A stretch of DNA of 64,000 bases from Sophora flavescens (GCA_030762895.1 CM061062.1:271001-335000), one strand, 5' to 3'; positions 1 to 13,496 are shown, counted from the stretch's first letter. The notes: a model not told the origin generated them from the sequence alone. A program made the numbers and translations.

Positions 1-1370
1 ATTTCAATTCTTCCATGATTTAAAAAGATACGTACAGAGGCAAGGATTGGAAATAGAAAAGCTAAGTGGGACCCGTTACCAATTGAAAGAAAATTGAAGT
101 CAAGAAGGAGCTACGGGACTTGGTACTTTGGTGGCGTTTGGAATAGCTTATTTAAGCTCCTTTTGACTTATCTGATGACATAAGCTCTTATGCAGTGTGT
201 TTGGCAGAGATTATAAAAATAACTTATGTCATCCCATAAGGAGTTTTTGACTTATTTTCATAAGTCACTGGGAGAAGCTTATGGAATTATCATAAGAGCT
301 TATGCACTAAACACCCTCTCCGTGTTTTTCACTATTCGAATCCTCTCATGCCCCTTTCCTTCTTTTTCTTTCTTTAAGCCCTTATGACATAAGCTCTCAT
401 GCGATAAGGTCTTATGTGATAAGCTCTTAATTATGTTGTTCATCCAAACGCACCCAAATTCGATTGAAATTGAATAAAAATATCTATTTTTCAATTGGAT
501 TTGGATTAAAAAGATTGGCCCACAAGTTGAATTAAAATTAAGGGCTGCACCTTTTTTTGGCAATATAAAAAGAAGGGTAGCGTCAAAGACGAAGAGAAGC
601 ACGGAGTCGCACTGATAGCAGCCGCACAGTGTAAAAAAAAAAAGAAGGTGCCTTTGGAGACACACTGCGAGTTACACAGTTCAGGAAGAAACTCAAGATG
701 ACCTCCTTATCTTCGTCTTCTTCATCTGGTTCTTTCTTTTTAATTATGTTTAGTTAATTTTCTTTTGTTAGAGGTAGATGAAACTTCCTAGATAACTTGT
801 TTTGATTCTGGATAATTACTACTGTATGAATTTGCAATTAGGAAATTCGAGTTCATAATCGCTGTTTGTGAATAAACGATTTGTGCGTGTTACTTAGGAA
901 TAAGAACACAACCAAATTAATTTTTTTGAGTGGAAATCTTTCTTAATGCTTCTGCTATTTATATAATACTCAAGGAATTGAATTAGTAACTTAGACAGAA
1001 AGGTTTATTCACCTAAGGAATTAGGGGATAAATTACAAAACTCAGTTTCTTGAAATTGGATAAACTGTTCAAGTTAATTTCCAAGATTAAATAGGTAGGA
1101 CAGACAGGGAAATCGATCCTCTAACAATTTTTTCTTGATCATTAAAAACCAATTTTCTGTTGCTTAATTTTCTCAATTGAAAATACCAAAAATATTTTAT
1201 GTTCCTTGTTAAATTCCTGCTCTTACTTATTGGTGAAAACCAATTTCAAACCATTTGGTCGCTCAAATGAAATTGAGTTGGCATGTTAGTAGTTAACGGT
1301 TCAATCCCTAAGGACGATTTTTTTATTACTACAGTTAGCGATTTGGTGCACTTGCCAATTTTTCTCAACA
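1..1370 (+). repeat. 5' LTR of a decayed Athila-type element (start not resolved)
   Basis: The right boundary is set by the primer-binding site that begins at 1377; the LTR would end in ...caaca at 1370. A TATA-like run (tataaaa, 564-570) lies about 800 bases before that end, where U3/R would be expected. The left boundary cannot be fixed because the partner LTR is missing. Other Athila LTRs in this window are 1.3-1.45 kb, so it may begin near or before base 1. The MITE at 130-454 would be a passenger within it. Confidence 0.55.
130..454. mobile_element. MITE with GGTGCGTTTGGA-type inverted ends
   Basis: The left end (130-142, ggtggcgtttgga) and the right end (443-454, tccaaacgcacc) are inverted copies that differ by one inserted base. 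The interior is built from repeated and inverted cataagct/agcttatg units, so it can fold along most of its length. There is no coding capacity. This end sequence and the AGCTTATG-rich body match a MITE type I know as abundant in legume genomes (family memory, not a search). A clean target-site duplication is not visible. It lies upstream of the TATA-like box of the Athila LTR, so it probably inserted into that LTR. Confidence 0.75.
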
Positions 1371-1376
1371 AGTTTT

Positions 1377-1396
1377 TGGCGCCGTTACCGGGGATT
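1377..1396 (+). other. Primer-binding site, tRNA-Asp type (Athila element)
   Basis: The sequence tggcgccgttaccggggatt is complementary to the 3' end of plant tRNA-Asp with one mismatch (tacc for tgcc). It lies six bases after the presumed LTR end, as in the other four Athila-like elements in this window. Confidence 0.85.
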
Positions 1397-1550
1397 GATT
1401 TTTGTTAATATTAGTTGTGCCAAAGAAATCTCGATTTGAGCATTTTTTTTTGTTATTATAATTGCTTCAATTTTATTTTTATTTTATATTATCAGTGTGC
1501 ACTGATTTTCTTTTGAGTTGTGTATGTGAAGTACTGTTGACAAGAATTCT

Positions 1551-4154
1551 TTGTTATTTGATCCTGAAATTGAAAAGACAGCTAAGAGTAACAGGAAGGC
1601 AGCCAAGCTTCATAGGCAACAAGAAATGGAACAAGCACTTTTACAACAACAAGTGGTTGAAGTTGAAACAGTCATGGCCGAGCAACCTGCTAGGCGGACA
1701 TTGAGGGATTATTCCAAGCCCACTGAAGGTGCCCAGGGTTCTATTGTGAGACCTGTTGTGCAGGCTAACAACTTTGAAATTAAGCCTGCACTCATTAATT
1801 TGATGCACCAGAACTAGTTTGGTGGAGGAGCTCATGAGGATCCCAATCATCGTCTGGATAATTTCTTGCAGATATATGATACAGTGAAGTTCAATGGAGT
1901 TTCAGATGATGCTATTAGATTGAGGCTTTTTCCTTTCTCATTGAAGGATAAAGCTAGAAGTTGGCTTCAGTCACAATAACAGGGCAGTATCTCAACATGG
2001 GATGATTTGGAGTCCAAGTTTGTACAAAAATATTTTCCAGTTTCGAGGTCAGCCAAATTGAGGAGTGAAATTACCTCATTTGTGCAGCTAGAGTCAGAAA
2101 CTTTGTATGATGCTTGGGAGAGGTTCAAGGAGCTACTCAGAAAATGTCCTCATCATTCTTTGCCCAATTGGTTGTTAGCTCAAACCTTCTATAATGGGCT
2201 GGATCCGAATGCAAGACAGATGATGGATGCTGCATGTGGAGGGGCTTTTGATTTGAAGAGTCTAGAAGTGGCTTTGGAAATACTAGAGACCATGGCATCC
2301 AGCAGTGCTAATATGTAACATGATAGGCAAAACATAAAAGTCTTGGGGGTGAATGTTGTGGATAGTAATCTAATTGAGCAACAAGTTAACAAGGTGATTT
2401 CTCAACAGCTTGCTACTTTGTTGGGGAATGGCCAAGTTAATGCACTGAATACACCTCCCTTGGTGTGTGATTTTTGTGGTGGAGAGCATCGTAATGGTGA
2501 TTGTGGTACAAATCAACTCGGAGAGCAAGTGAATGCATTGGGGCAACAAATTAACCCCTATTCAAACACTTACAATCCAGGTTGGAGGAACCATCCTAAT
2601 TTCTCATGGGGTGGACAAGGTCATAATCAATTCAAGCCACAACAACAACAAGGGAATTCTTCATTCCAAGGTCAATCACAACCTCAAAACAGAATGTCAT
2701 CTTTGGAAAGTGCTTTGGAGAAATTGTCTGTTAATACTTCTAATTTTGTGGAGCAATCTTCAAATTTCATGACTGAGACAAGGTCCAACTTCAAGAATCA
2801 AGAGGCGTCTATCCGGAATTTGGAAGTGCAAATTGGGCAGATTTCTAAACAGTTGTCTGAAAGAGCTTCAGGTACTTTGTCAGGTGATACTGTTCCTAAT
2901 CCAAAAGAGCAATGCAAAGAAATTCATTTAAGGAGTGGCAAGGTTCTGAACAATGTTGACAAGCAGGAGTCTTCTAAAGAAAAGGATACTGAAAAAGTTG
3001 TTCATGATGAGAAACAAGAGGAGGAAGAAGTAGTGATTGAAGAGAAGAAAGAAGAAGCTGAAAAATATGAAAATTCACAAGTTGACAAGCCAACACAGCC
3101 GCTGCCCTTTGTTCCTAAAATTCCTTATCCTCAAAGGTAGAAGAAGAAGAATGAAGACAAGCAATTTTCCAGGTTCTTGGAGGTGTTTAAAAAGCTGCAG
3201 ATTAATATTCCATTTACTGAGGCATTGGAACAAATGCCAAGTTATTGTAAGTTCATGAAGGATTTGTTGTCCAAGAAGAGGAAGGCCAATGAAGAGGAAA
3301 CTGTTATGCTTACAGAGGAGTGTAGTGCTAGCATTCAACAAAAATTGCCTCTTAAGTTGAAGGGTACAGGAAGCTTCACCATTCCTTGTGAGATTGGTAA
3401 TATGGAGGTTGGCAGGGCTCTTTGTGATTTGGGAGCAAGCATCAATTTGATGCCTTTGTCAATGTTTAAAAGGCTGGGAATTGGTACAGTGAAGCCTACT
3501 ATGATGTCTCTTCAGTTGGCAGATCGTTCGTTAAAATATCCTTATGGTATTGTGGAAGATTTGCTTGTTAAAATTGATAAATTCGTCTTCCCTGCAGATT
3601 TTGTAGTGCTGGACACGGAAGAGGATGCTAAAGTTCCTCTTATTCTTGGTAGGCCATTTTTGGCTACAGGTCGTGCTTTGATCGATGTGCAGAAAGGTGA
3701 ACTGATTTTGAGAGTAGAAGATGAAAAAGTGGTTTTCTCAATCAAAGAAACAAGGAAGCATGCTCAAGATTCTGATTGTTGTTTTCGGGTTGAAGTTTTG
3801 GATTCCTTGGTCCTAGAGGAATTTGAAAAAAATTGCTGTAGAAAGTCCCTTGGAAGCAACTTTGATGAAAGGCAAAGAAATTAAAGAGGTGCATGGTGAA
3901 GTCAATTCGGAGGTGGTGGAATGTATCTATCAATTGGAACCTTTGGAATCTACCTCTTCTTCAAATAAAAAATTACAAGAATTGGAAAAAGAAGAAGTGG
4001 TAGTGGTAAAGGAGCCACCCATGGAGCTGAAACCATTGCCTTCAAATCTGAAATATGTTTTTCTGGATGAGAAAAGGAAGAATCCAGTTATTGTGAATAT
4101 GGAGTTGTCAGAAAGTGAGGAGGAAAAATTACTCAGAGTGTTGAGGGATCACAA
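1551..4154 (+). pseudogene. Broken Athila-type gag-protease
   Basis: Translation gives an Athila-type gag: a capsid region rich in LRLFPFSLKDKARSWL-like sequence, a zinc knuckle CDFCGGEHRNGDC near 2470, and an aspartic protease with LCDLGASINLMPLS near 3420. Gag and protease share one frame that is interrupted by four stops (1815, 1977, 2316, 3138). A frameshift between about 3823 and 3884 moves the rest into the next frame. Coding similarity ends abruptly at about 4154, just before reverse transcriptase would begin, where a Copia-type LTR takes over. The product is dead. Element F (29147-34684) shows what the complete version looks like. Confidence 0.9.
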
Positions 4155-5050
4155 CGTGAGATAACGACTCACAAGAATTCAGAAAAGGATTACAATCAGA
4201 AAGCACTCACAAGTGCAGATATGAAACAAATTGAAGCACTACAACAATCACCTATATGGTGTGTATGTATCTCTCAAGTAATTGATTTGCTAGTGTAAGA
4301 GTATGAGAGTGATTTTGAGTTATGTTCAAGAGTAGAGAGAAAGTTAGAAAAATAGTTCAAATTCGTTCAGGGTGTTGTATGAACTTTCTCTGCAATAGAC
4401 CAATATATATCTCTTTGAAAGTTAGGTCAAAACACTTGAAAACTCATTTTTCTCGACTCATAATCGATTATCAGAAAAGCATAATCGATTATTTTAGCTA
4501 AAGTCAAAAGGCGCATGAAGAAACCATCAGATCATAATCGATTACAATAATCGATTACTTGGTCTCTGTTTGAAAGCTCAGACTGAATCAAAATAGCATA
4601 ATCGATTATCCTAATCGATTATGAAGCCTCTGACTTTTGATTTGAAAAGCAATAATCAATTTTTGCAAAGCCATAAACGATTATAATTTGAATTTTAAAC
4701 TCAACGGCTAAGACATAATCAAATATCTATTAAAGCATAATTAAGCCATTTAAAAGCTGAGTTTAAAACGTGTTGAAAAAGCCATAATCGATTATCATAC
4801 TTTGAATTTCGAATTTCAAAAATCAAACAACTCTGTTATTTAAAGTCTCATTTAAGCACAATTATGAGCTGCATAATTGATTATCAAAATCGATTATTCT
4901 CCGTGTAAATTGGTTTTTGAAAATCTTTAAAGGTCTGAAAAAGATATGGTGAAATTAATTTCGAAGACCTTTTTCTAAAACAGATTTTTGTGTGTGTTTG
5001 TGTGATTTATTTTACCTTTGAGAGACACACACCCATTTACATTTAATCTA
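4155..5050 (-). mobile_element. Copia-type LTR remnant with ATAATCGATTAT array
   Basis: The stretch abuts the truncated Athila pol. Between about 4450 and 4920 it carries many copies of the palindrome taatcgatta. A TATA-like run (caatatatat, 4401-4410) lies on the side expected for minus-strand transcription. The same organisation, in plus orientation, occurs in the well-delimited Copia solo LTR at 38016-43658. Neither terminus is certain, no target-site duplication was found, and there is no coding sequence. The next 180 bases, to 5228, hold nothing I recognise. Confidence 0.5.
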
Positions 5051-5228
5051 AAACAATCAATATAGTAAAATAATTTTTCCCTTTTAATCCCATGTTTGTT
5101 TGTTGGTCCTTTTCACACTTTATTTTTTTGCAATTTGGTCCTTTAGACTTGAATTTGTGTGTTGGTCGTTGGACTTGAAATTCCCCTTTTGCTCATCATC
5201 AAAACAAAGATACCTGTCAAGGCATATA

Positions 5229-8200
5229 TCCACACAGAACAACAACAGCGGAAGACCAGCTGAGTTTCAGGGCCTTGACAAGTTCCAGCGGAACAATCCG
5301 TCGTCTTTCAAAGGAGCTTATGACGCCGAGGAGCTTTGTTGTGGATGAGAGAGATCGAGAGGATCTTCAGAGCTATGGATTGCAATGATCGGCATTGGGT
5401 TATCGTCACCACGTTTTTACTCACTGAGGAGGCTGAGCTCTGGTAGGAGAACTGTCGTCAGAGGATGGTGGCTGAGGGTACAACAGTCACCTGGGCTGTG
5501 TTCAGAGATAGGTTCTTGGAGAAGTATTTTCCTGCGGATGTTCGTGACAAGAAGGAGATGGAATTCTTGGGGCTGAAGCAGGGAAGTATGTCAGTGGATG
5601 AGTATGCGGCAAAGTTCGAGGAACTAGCTAGATATTACACACCTTATCAGGTCATGGTGGATGATCGGTCAAAGTGTGTGAAGTTCGAGGATGGTCTTCG
5701 TCCGGAAATCAAGCAGGCGATCAGTTATCAGGAGATCAGAGTCTTCCCAACCTTGGTGAACAAGTTTAGAATCTATGAGGATGCCTACAAGTCCAGAGTG
5801 GCCAGTTTCAGAAATTCAGACAACCAGAGTAGCAAGAAGACCGAGCAGAAGGACAAGGGCAAACAGCGTTACCATCCAGCAGGCAAGGATTTCATGCAGA
5901 GTGGTAGGAAGCCACAGTTTTCTTATGATAGGTCCAGGGGTGGAAATTCCAATGCCTCTAGACCCATGAAGTATGGCACGTGTGGCGCACCAGATCACTT
6001 CACTACCCAGTGCAAGGAATCACACGTCATCTGCTTTAGGTGTGACAAGTCTGGCCACATCAGTCGAGATTGTGGAGGAGCAAAGTCAGATCCCCCAAGT
6101 GCTAGCAAGAGTCAACAGTCTCTGGCTAATCGACTGAAGACCACCGGAAGAGTCTTTACCCTTAGTGGAGCTGAGGTCTCCGAGTCTGATGACTTGATTC
6201 AAGGTATGTGCTTAATTGATGGAACTCCTTTAACTGTATTGTATGACTTGGGTGCTACGCTCTCGTTTATGTCACATGATAGGGTTAAGAGTCTTAATTT
6301 ACCTGTTAGTTTTCTTGAGTATGACTTGATCGTTTCTGCACCTACAAATAAACCTGTTCTTACTTCTCATGCATGCAAGAACTGTCATATCACCATTAAT
6401 GGTCGAACTTCTATTGTAAATCTTGTATGGCTACCTTTAAAGGACCGTGATGTCATTCTCGGCATGGACTGGTTATCTTCCAACCACTATCCTTTTGAAT
6501 TATTTTGATAAAACCATAGTTTTTGGAACCCCTACGGAGTCTAAGAATTTGACCTTTCTCTCTGCCAACCAAGTTAGAGCTTCGATGAAAGATGAGGCCC
6601 AAGTGTACATGATACTGTCTTCCCTGGAATTAGAGAGCCTTCCTGATGTCGGAAGTGTGCCTGTTGTGCGGGAATTTCCTGAAGTGTTCATGGGGGATGT
6701 TTATAACTTGCCCCCTGAGAGAGATGTTGAGTTCACCATAGACTTAGTGCCTGGAACCGCTCGATATCCACAGTGCCCTATAGGATGTCTCCTCTAGAGC
6801 TAGCTGAGTAGAAGAAACAAATAGAGGATCTTATCCAGAAGCAGTTTATTAGGCCTAGTGTATCCCCCTGGGGTGCGCCAGTGTTGCTAGTAAAGAAAAG
6901 GGATGGCAGTATGAGGTTGTGTGTCGACTATCGACAGCTCAACAAGGTGACCATCAAGAATCGGTATCCCCTCCCTAGGATTGATTATCTTATGGATCAG
7001 TTGATCGTAGCTTGCGTCTTCTCGAAGATAGATTTGATGTCAGGGTACCATCAAATTCGGGTTAGGTTTGAGGACATCCCGAAGACAGCATTTAGGACAC
7101 GTTATGGTCACTATGAGTACTTGGCTATGCCCTTCGGTGTGACCAATGCCCCTGCTGTGTTCATGGACTACATGAACAAGACCTTTCACCGTTACTTGGA
7201 TAAGTTTGCGGTGGTTTTCATAGATGACATCTTAGTGTACTTCAAGACCAAGGAGGAACATGAGGAGCACTTAAGGGTTGTTTTGCAAACCCTTAAGGAA
7301 AAGCAGTTGTATGCTAAGTTGTCTAAGTGTGAGTTCTGGCTAGAAGAGGTGAGTTTCCTAGGACACGTCATCTCTAAAGGTGGGATAGTCGTTGACCCGG
7401 CTAAGGTAGAGACGGTGCTCTAGTGGGAAGCATCGAAGTCAGTGACCGAGATTAGGAGTTTCTTGGGTTTAGCAGGGTATTATAGGAGGTTCATAGAGGG
7501 TTTCTCTAAGTTAGCCTTACCTTTAACCAGTCTCACAAAAAAGGGACAGTTGTTTGTGTGGGACTCTAGGTGTGAAGAGAGTTTCCAAACCCTTAAGAAT
7601 AGGTTAACATCAGCACCAGTGTTAGTTTTTCCAGACCCTAGTAAACCTTTCATAGTGTACTGTGATGCATCGAAGCAAGGTGTAGGTGGTGTGTTGATGC
7701 AAGATGGTAAGGTAGTGGCTTATGCTTCTAGGAAGTTGAAAATCCATGAGAAGAACTACCCTACCCATGACCTAGAGTTAGGAGCTGTGGTGTTTGCCTT
7801 AAAGATCTGGAGACATTGCCTTTTTGGAGCAAAGTTTGAGGTCTTTAGTGATCATAAGATTTTGAAGTATCTCTTTGATCAAAAGGAGTTGAATACGAGG
7901 TAGTGTAGGTGGATGGAGTTTTTAAAGGATTATGAGTTTAATCTAACCTACTACCCATGAAAGGCCAATGTAGTGGCAGATGCTCTAAGTAGGAAAACCT
8001 TGCACGTCTCCGCTTTGATGGTTAGGGAGATGGATCTGATTGAGGAGTTTAGAGACCTGAGTTTAGCTCGGGAAGTTACCTCTAAGAGCATTAGGCCTGG
8101 AACCTTCAAGGTTACCAACAGTTTGATGGATCAAGTTAGAGAGGGTCAGAAGATATACCAGTTTCTCTTAGACCAGAGAGAATTTCTCTCTCATGGTAGA

Positions 8201-9140
8201 AACCTTAGCTTTAAGGAAGGAAGTGATGGTGTTTTAAGGTTCAAAGATAGAGTCTGTGTAGCAGACGTCCCGAAGCTTAGAAAGTTGATCCTTGAAGAAG
8301 GACATAGGAGTGGACTGAGTGTGCACCCAGGTGCCACTAAGATGTATTAGGATCTTACGAGGATGTTTTGGTGGCCTAGGATGAAGAAAGATGTGGCTGA
8401 GTTTGTGTATGCTTGTTTAGTGTACCAAAAGGCTAAGATAGAACCCCAGAAGCCGTCGGGTAAGTTGCAACCTTTAAGCATCCCGGAATGGAAGTGGGAT
8501 ACTATCTCCATGGATTTTGTGTCTGGACTCCCTAGGACTCCAGCTGGTTTTGAGGCTATATGGGTTGTTGTGGGTAGACTGACTAAGTCCGCCCATTTAA
8601 TCCCTATGAACATGGAATACCCTTTGGAGAAGTTGGCTAAGATGTACATCAAAGAGATAGTTAGGCTACATGGTGTACCTTCTAGCATAGTATCTGATAG
8701 AGATCCGAGGTTTACCTTTAGGTTTTGGAATAGTTTGCAAGAGGCTTTAGGAACCAAGCTTAGGCTAAGTTCAGTCTATCACCCACAGACTAATGGTCAG
8801 TTTGAGAGAACCATCCAGTCCTTAGGGGACTTGCTTAGAGCGTGTGTGCTAGAGCAGTCGGGTAGTTAGGACAAGTTTTTCCCCTGATAGAGTTTACCTA
8901 CAACAACAGTTTCCATTCCAGTATTGGGATGTCACCTTATGAAGCTCTTTAAGGGAGGAGATGTAGGACACCCTTGTGTTGGAGTGAACCTGGAGATATT
9001 GTTGTGTTAGGACCTGAGGTAGTGTAAGAAACCACAGATAAAGTGAGGATGATTCAGGAAAAGATGAAAGTGGCACAGAGTAGGCAAAGAGCTACCATGA
9101 CAAAAGGAGGAAGGCGCTCGAATTCCAGAAAGGTGGCCAA
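5229..9140 (+). pseudogene. Broken Tekay/Del-type Ty3/gypsy gag-pol (element D)
   Basis: In order: truncated gag; CCHC knuckle CFRCDKSGHISRDC (about 6036); protease with DLGAT; RT with KIDLMSGYHQIRV (about 7030) and FIDDIL (about 7220); RNase H with YCDASKQGVGG (about 7660) and YASRKL; integrase with a partial HHCC region, MDFVSGLP, SDRDPRF and YHPQTNGQFER (about 8780). The reading frame changes near 5350-5465 and near 6500, and stops occur at 7421, 7901, about 7958, 8348 and 8867. The 5' end is cut inside gag and no 5' LTR precedes it. The 3' end is cut at about 9140 in the integrase C-terminus, so the chromodomain typical of this lineage is missing and LTR sequence follows directly. A related gag start lies inverted at 23950-24536. 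Confidence 0.9.
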
Positions 9141-10355
9141 GTGAGCACGCCCGTGCTCAATGGCAGACCGCGCCTCGTAGGTGTTAAGTTGAGCAAGGTC
9201 GTGCTCAAGGAAGAGCACGACCGTGCTCAGGTCTGCATCTTTAAATACAGAACAGTAACCAAGGGTTTTCTCATAAACCCTATTTTGGCACTTTTAGGTA
9301 ACCCTAAGTTTGACAGCAGCCTCTCTCGTTTGTTCCCTTTGAACCCAATCGTTGTTTGGTGTTCCGTTCGTGTTTTAGAGAGTGGAGTCACATGTTAAGT
9401 GCCAATCCTTAGGTAATAGTTATTCCCTCTTTTGGTTCACTTTCTTTGTTAAGAATTGGGAACTAATGGTTTGACCCTTTTGTTTGACCAATGCTTGGAA
9501 AGCTAACTGAGCCTTTCGAGGGACGCGTTGTTTACCAGTTGAGTTGTCACTACCGTATTCTTCATACCAGGTATGGGGAGAAGGATAGTGTATGCATTAG
9601 GCAAGGGGGTAGCACAAGATGAGGGGTTCCCATAGCCCCGTTATGTGTTATTGTTATCTGTTATTAAGACCATGTTATGTTTGATTATGAATATGCCTAA
9701 CTGTCGTTAATGCCTAGGACATGTTTGACTGAATGTTGTTGAATATGATTATGTTGGTCATGAATACATGTTGTTTGTTCTATTGTATGCCAAGTTATTT
9801 ATAATTGGTTAATCTGTTTATGACATAAATATTGATGTATGATGTTGATTATGTTGAATTGGTTGAGTGTTAGTTGATGATGAACATGTTAATAAGACCC
9901 TAACTGGTTAATTTAGGACTCTTAATTAGCATAAGGATTAAGGGATTAATTCCCCAATATTTCATAAGACATGAACTGTTAGTGAAAGGTGAGGTTTGAT
10001 GCCTATTGGATTAGTCAAAGGGCCTTAGGATCTGATCTGAGAGTGTTAGGAAGATTTTGGCTCCAAGAACAATAACTTGAATCTGCCCAGAATAGTATAG
10101 TTGGCCCAGGAGCACGACCGTGCTAAACTGAGAGCACGCCTATGCTCCCAGTTGAATTCTAGAAGATAGTCGTGCATTGAGCACGGCCGTGCAGGATAGT
10201 GAGCACGACCGTTCTCCACTTAAGTGGCATCACGACCATGCTAGGGTGAGAACAATCGTGCTCCCCTTACTGGTCAGAACGTGAATTAAAGGTTCTAAAT
10301 GGGTGTTTCACCCCAGATGTCCCCAATAATGTAATAAGATACCAATCGAACAAAG
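9141..10355 (+). repeat. 3' LTR of element D, first part
   Basis: This is non-coding LTR sequence. A cluster of gagcacg/cgtgctc palindromes (9145-9232) is followed by a TATA-like tttaaatac (about 9241) and a transcribed-leader-like stretch. It is alignable by eye, inverted, with the LTR piece at 35152-35679. A second cluster of the same palindromes lies at about 10105-10265. The true LTR start is missing because the junction with pol is a deletion. Element A inserted at 10360, and the LTR resumes at 22832. Confidence 0.7.
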
Positions 10356-10600
10356 AAAAGTGTTGACGAATCTGGGCAAGTATACCCAGTCGTGCAAGTA
10401 ATACGGTGGTAAGACCGGTTATCGTATCCACGGGGATTGGATGTCAACTACCAATTCGCAAACTCAGCAACTATCTAGACTAAACTATTAATCAAGAGAA
10501 AGTAAAACAAACAAAAGAAAAGAAATAAAATCTTTTTGTCTTTTTGGGGACTTTTAACAAACACTTGGAGTGCAGAAAGATATGTTGGGACTAGACTTCA

Positions 10601-12053
10601 TGGTGTGACTCCGGCAAGTGTACCGGGTCGTCGCAAGTAATAAAAACACGGTAAGAGTCTACCGAGGTCGAACACAAGGATTGGGTTACCAATTCGACTA
10701 ATTTGTCAAGAAATCCGATAAGTTGGTTAAGTAGAGAAAGTGGTTGGAAAGAAACTAGATTCGCAATTCAAATTAACAAATAGAATCGATCAAAAATATG
10801 GTGATGAAATCTAGAATTAAAAGCATCTAAGGTTTCGAATCCACCTACCCAATCATGCAAAGTACCCAAGTGATGTTATTCTCCTCCCTAAGTTCAATTT
10901 TAATGTCAACCGGGACCCCTAAATTCTCCTAAATCCACTTCCGTGCTCATTAGGACGTATTCGATGATTTGAGTTAATTACTTGCTAGGTCTCTTAACCC
11001 TAATCTCGAATTCTATTAATTCTTGTTCCCTATAGGTTGCATCGATCTCCTATTCACTCTCGTGCAATACTCGACCGATGTTCCCAATTCAAGTTCTAAA
11101 ACGCGAATCGCCGCTAGGCCTCAACACGTTTAACTAGTCGATCACGCTAGCATATAATCGACACAATGAAAACAGAATTGGAAAATCATAATTGAATTAA
11201 AGGAGAGAGAGTTACATTACATGAACACTATGCCGCCATGGGTGGCTTCATCGATCCCTTAGACAAGAGGATTAGTTCCTCATGTCCGTAACAACAACGC
11301 ACGTACAATCGGAATTCATCCTAAGCCTAAGAATTAAGAGAGGAGAAGAAGAAAAGAAACCCCAGAATAAGGATTACAAAAGATCTCTGAAAATTCTGAT
11401 CCAAAAAGTCCCCCTTTCTCATTCGACCGCTCTATTTATAAGGAGGCCACGCGTCACGGCCGTGATGGCCATCACGGCCAGGCCGTGACGGCTTCTGCTT
11501 CTGGCGCACTTCTGGAATTCGAACTCTCGCGACGCGAAGGATGTCTCGCGACGCGAGCCCGCCTTTCACGTCCCGTGATGTGAATCACGGCCAGGCCGTG
11601 ATGTTCTCTGCCTTGTGTGGATTTCGGGTCACGGCCGTGATACACATCACGGCTAGGCCGTGATGGTCTCTGACTTGTGTGGCTTTTAGGTCACAGCCGT
11701 GATATACATCACGGCTAGGCCGTGATGGTCTCTGTCTTCCCAGATCTTCAAACTCTCGTGGGGCGAGCTTTCTCTCGCGGGGCGAGAGTCACCAGAATGG
11801 CAATCTCCACTATTTCTTGACTTTCTTAATTCTTAGAGCTTCACTTATGGACCTGAAATCAACACAAGCAACCACAAGCGTAATTCTATCCAAAAGAAGC
11901 TAAAAACTACACAAAAGACGCAAAACGAGTCAAAGTCCAACTTAGGAACAAAAACAAGGCAAATTTGGGCGAAAACGAGAGTGAACTCGAATAAATTGGC
12001 ACATAAACCCTAGTTCATCTAGTCATAAAACTAGATAAGCCAGAGGCTTATCA
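10601..12053 (-). repeat. Element B, 3' LTR (left copy)
   Basis: 1453 bp, tg...ca. On the minus strand it starts tgataagcctctggc at 12053. It then has an array of cacggccgtg and ctcgcgacgcgag palindromes (about 11795 down to 11451), a TATA box TATAAATA (11440-11433) and R/U5. It differs from the right copy at about eight single bases plus two short blocks on either side of the TATA box. Confidence 0.93.
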
Positions 12054-12072
12054 AAATACCCCAAACTTAAAC

Positions 12073-12092
12073 CTTGCTTGTCCCCAAGCAAG
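12073..12092 (-). other. GGGA-loop hairpin beside the polypurine tract of element B
   Basis: On the minus strand the arms CTTGCTTG and CAAGCAAG enclose the loop GGGA. The purine-rich aagtttggggtatttt then leads directly into the 3' LTR at 12053. The stem sequence is largely different from that in F and A, but every pair is kept. Confidence 0.7.
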
Positions 12093-13470
12093 CTTAAAAC
12101 TCAAAAAACGACTCAAGACTTGGCAAGCCTGAAAGATCTAATCAATTTCGCACAAATTTCATGCGACTTTACAAAACAATTTTTCTTCTTTGATTCCCCC
12201 CTTTTTCATCAATGTAATCCCCACATTCAACTACTTTAAACAATTGAGAAATTATTATTCATGCAATCATTAGTCTAAGTTGAGGATCAGGGTCACACAC
12301 AAAAGGAAGATCACCAATTTCAAACAACCGCCTTCCTCACAAAGGGCATTTAGTATTTCACTCATTCGCTCAAGTTTGTCTAGGCTTTCAACTTTTTCAC
12401 TCAATTTCACTTATCAAGAGCACTTCCCATGAATTTGATTTTCATCTCAAACATAGTTCCCACGAAAACATGCATGCAACATCAAAAGGTCTTTTAAAGG
12501 TTGTAATGGGGCCTGGCTGAGGGTAGGATAATCAAGGATATTTAGGCTTAAGTCCCTAGGAACTAAGAGAGCATGAGCATTAAACACATTTTCCACTCAA
12601 ATTCCTTTCTTTCCATTTTTCATTTGGGCTCGGGTGACTACAACCTTTTCCTTGATATTATTTTTGTTTTGCCCCTTTTCTTTTGGCAATTTTTTTTTGT
12701 TTTCTTCTTTTCTTTTCTTTTCTTTTTGCCTTGGGTCACCCTTTATTTTCTTTTTCTCATCCCAATATGACACATACCTTGTAGCCACCCCAAACTTAGT
12801 TTCTCACAACCTTTCTCTTGCTCATTTCCATGCTCTCCTAATCCTAAGATTGGGTTAACATGGTTTTTCAGATTTTGGCTCGTAATGTAGGGTCATCAAG
12901 AAACCATAGGTCAATTGGGCTCAATTTGGCTAACTAGGGAACATGCATTAGGGATGGTTCTTTTCAGGCCAAGTAGTTATTCAAAGAAAATTGCCTAAAT
13001 CATTTGATGCAACACATAATCATGCAAACCATATAGAGATTCAAGCAAATTCGGGAAAGTGCAACTTAACAGTGATTCACACATTCAAAAACAGAGTTGG
13101 AGGCTCAAATCCTCACCTGGACATTTTGCAAATTGTTTGACCGAGATACGATTCCTAGTGTGTGCACCCCCTCACCCCAAACTTATCATAAATCAAGCAA
13201 TCATAATAAAATTCTCCAAGTTCAGTTTTCAATTTTTAAGTGGGGATCAACTTTTCTATTACTAGAACCTAGGGGAAATCATCAATGGTTAATATAATTC
13301 ATGCAATCCATCTATGCTCCATTTAATCAAAATCCAAAAGGCTTGCCGACCACGACAGTCATACAACAACTCTTGATCTTCTCAAATTATTCAAGAGTGA
13401 CAAACAAAAACAAAACAAACACAAAAACAAAAACAAAAACAAGAGTGAGGGAAGGAGAGGGTACCTAGCT

Positions 13471-13494
13471 TGGGTTGCCTCCCAAGTAGCGCTT
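13471..13494 (-). other. Post-ORF stem-loop motif in element B
   Basis: On the minus strand aagcgct is followed by CTTGGG, loop AGGCAA, then CCCAAG, a perfect 6-bp stem just after the ORF stop. The outermost pair is C-G here and A-T in element A, a compensatory change. Confidence 0.65.
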
Positions 13495-13496
13495 GT

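Noticed and set aside
11448..11795. Regular cacggccgtgat/ctcgcgacgcgag repeats resembling a CRISPR-like array
   Set aside because: They lie in LTR U3 of a plant retrotransposon, repeat identically in the partner LTR, have no uniform spacers and stop at a TATA box.
12573..12858. Phe/Leu-rich reading frames that look like membrane segments
   Set aside because: They come from a pyrimidine-rich non-coding tract in element B; composition alone explains them. The same holds for 19553-19951 in element A.
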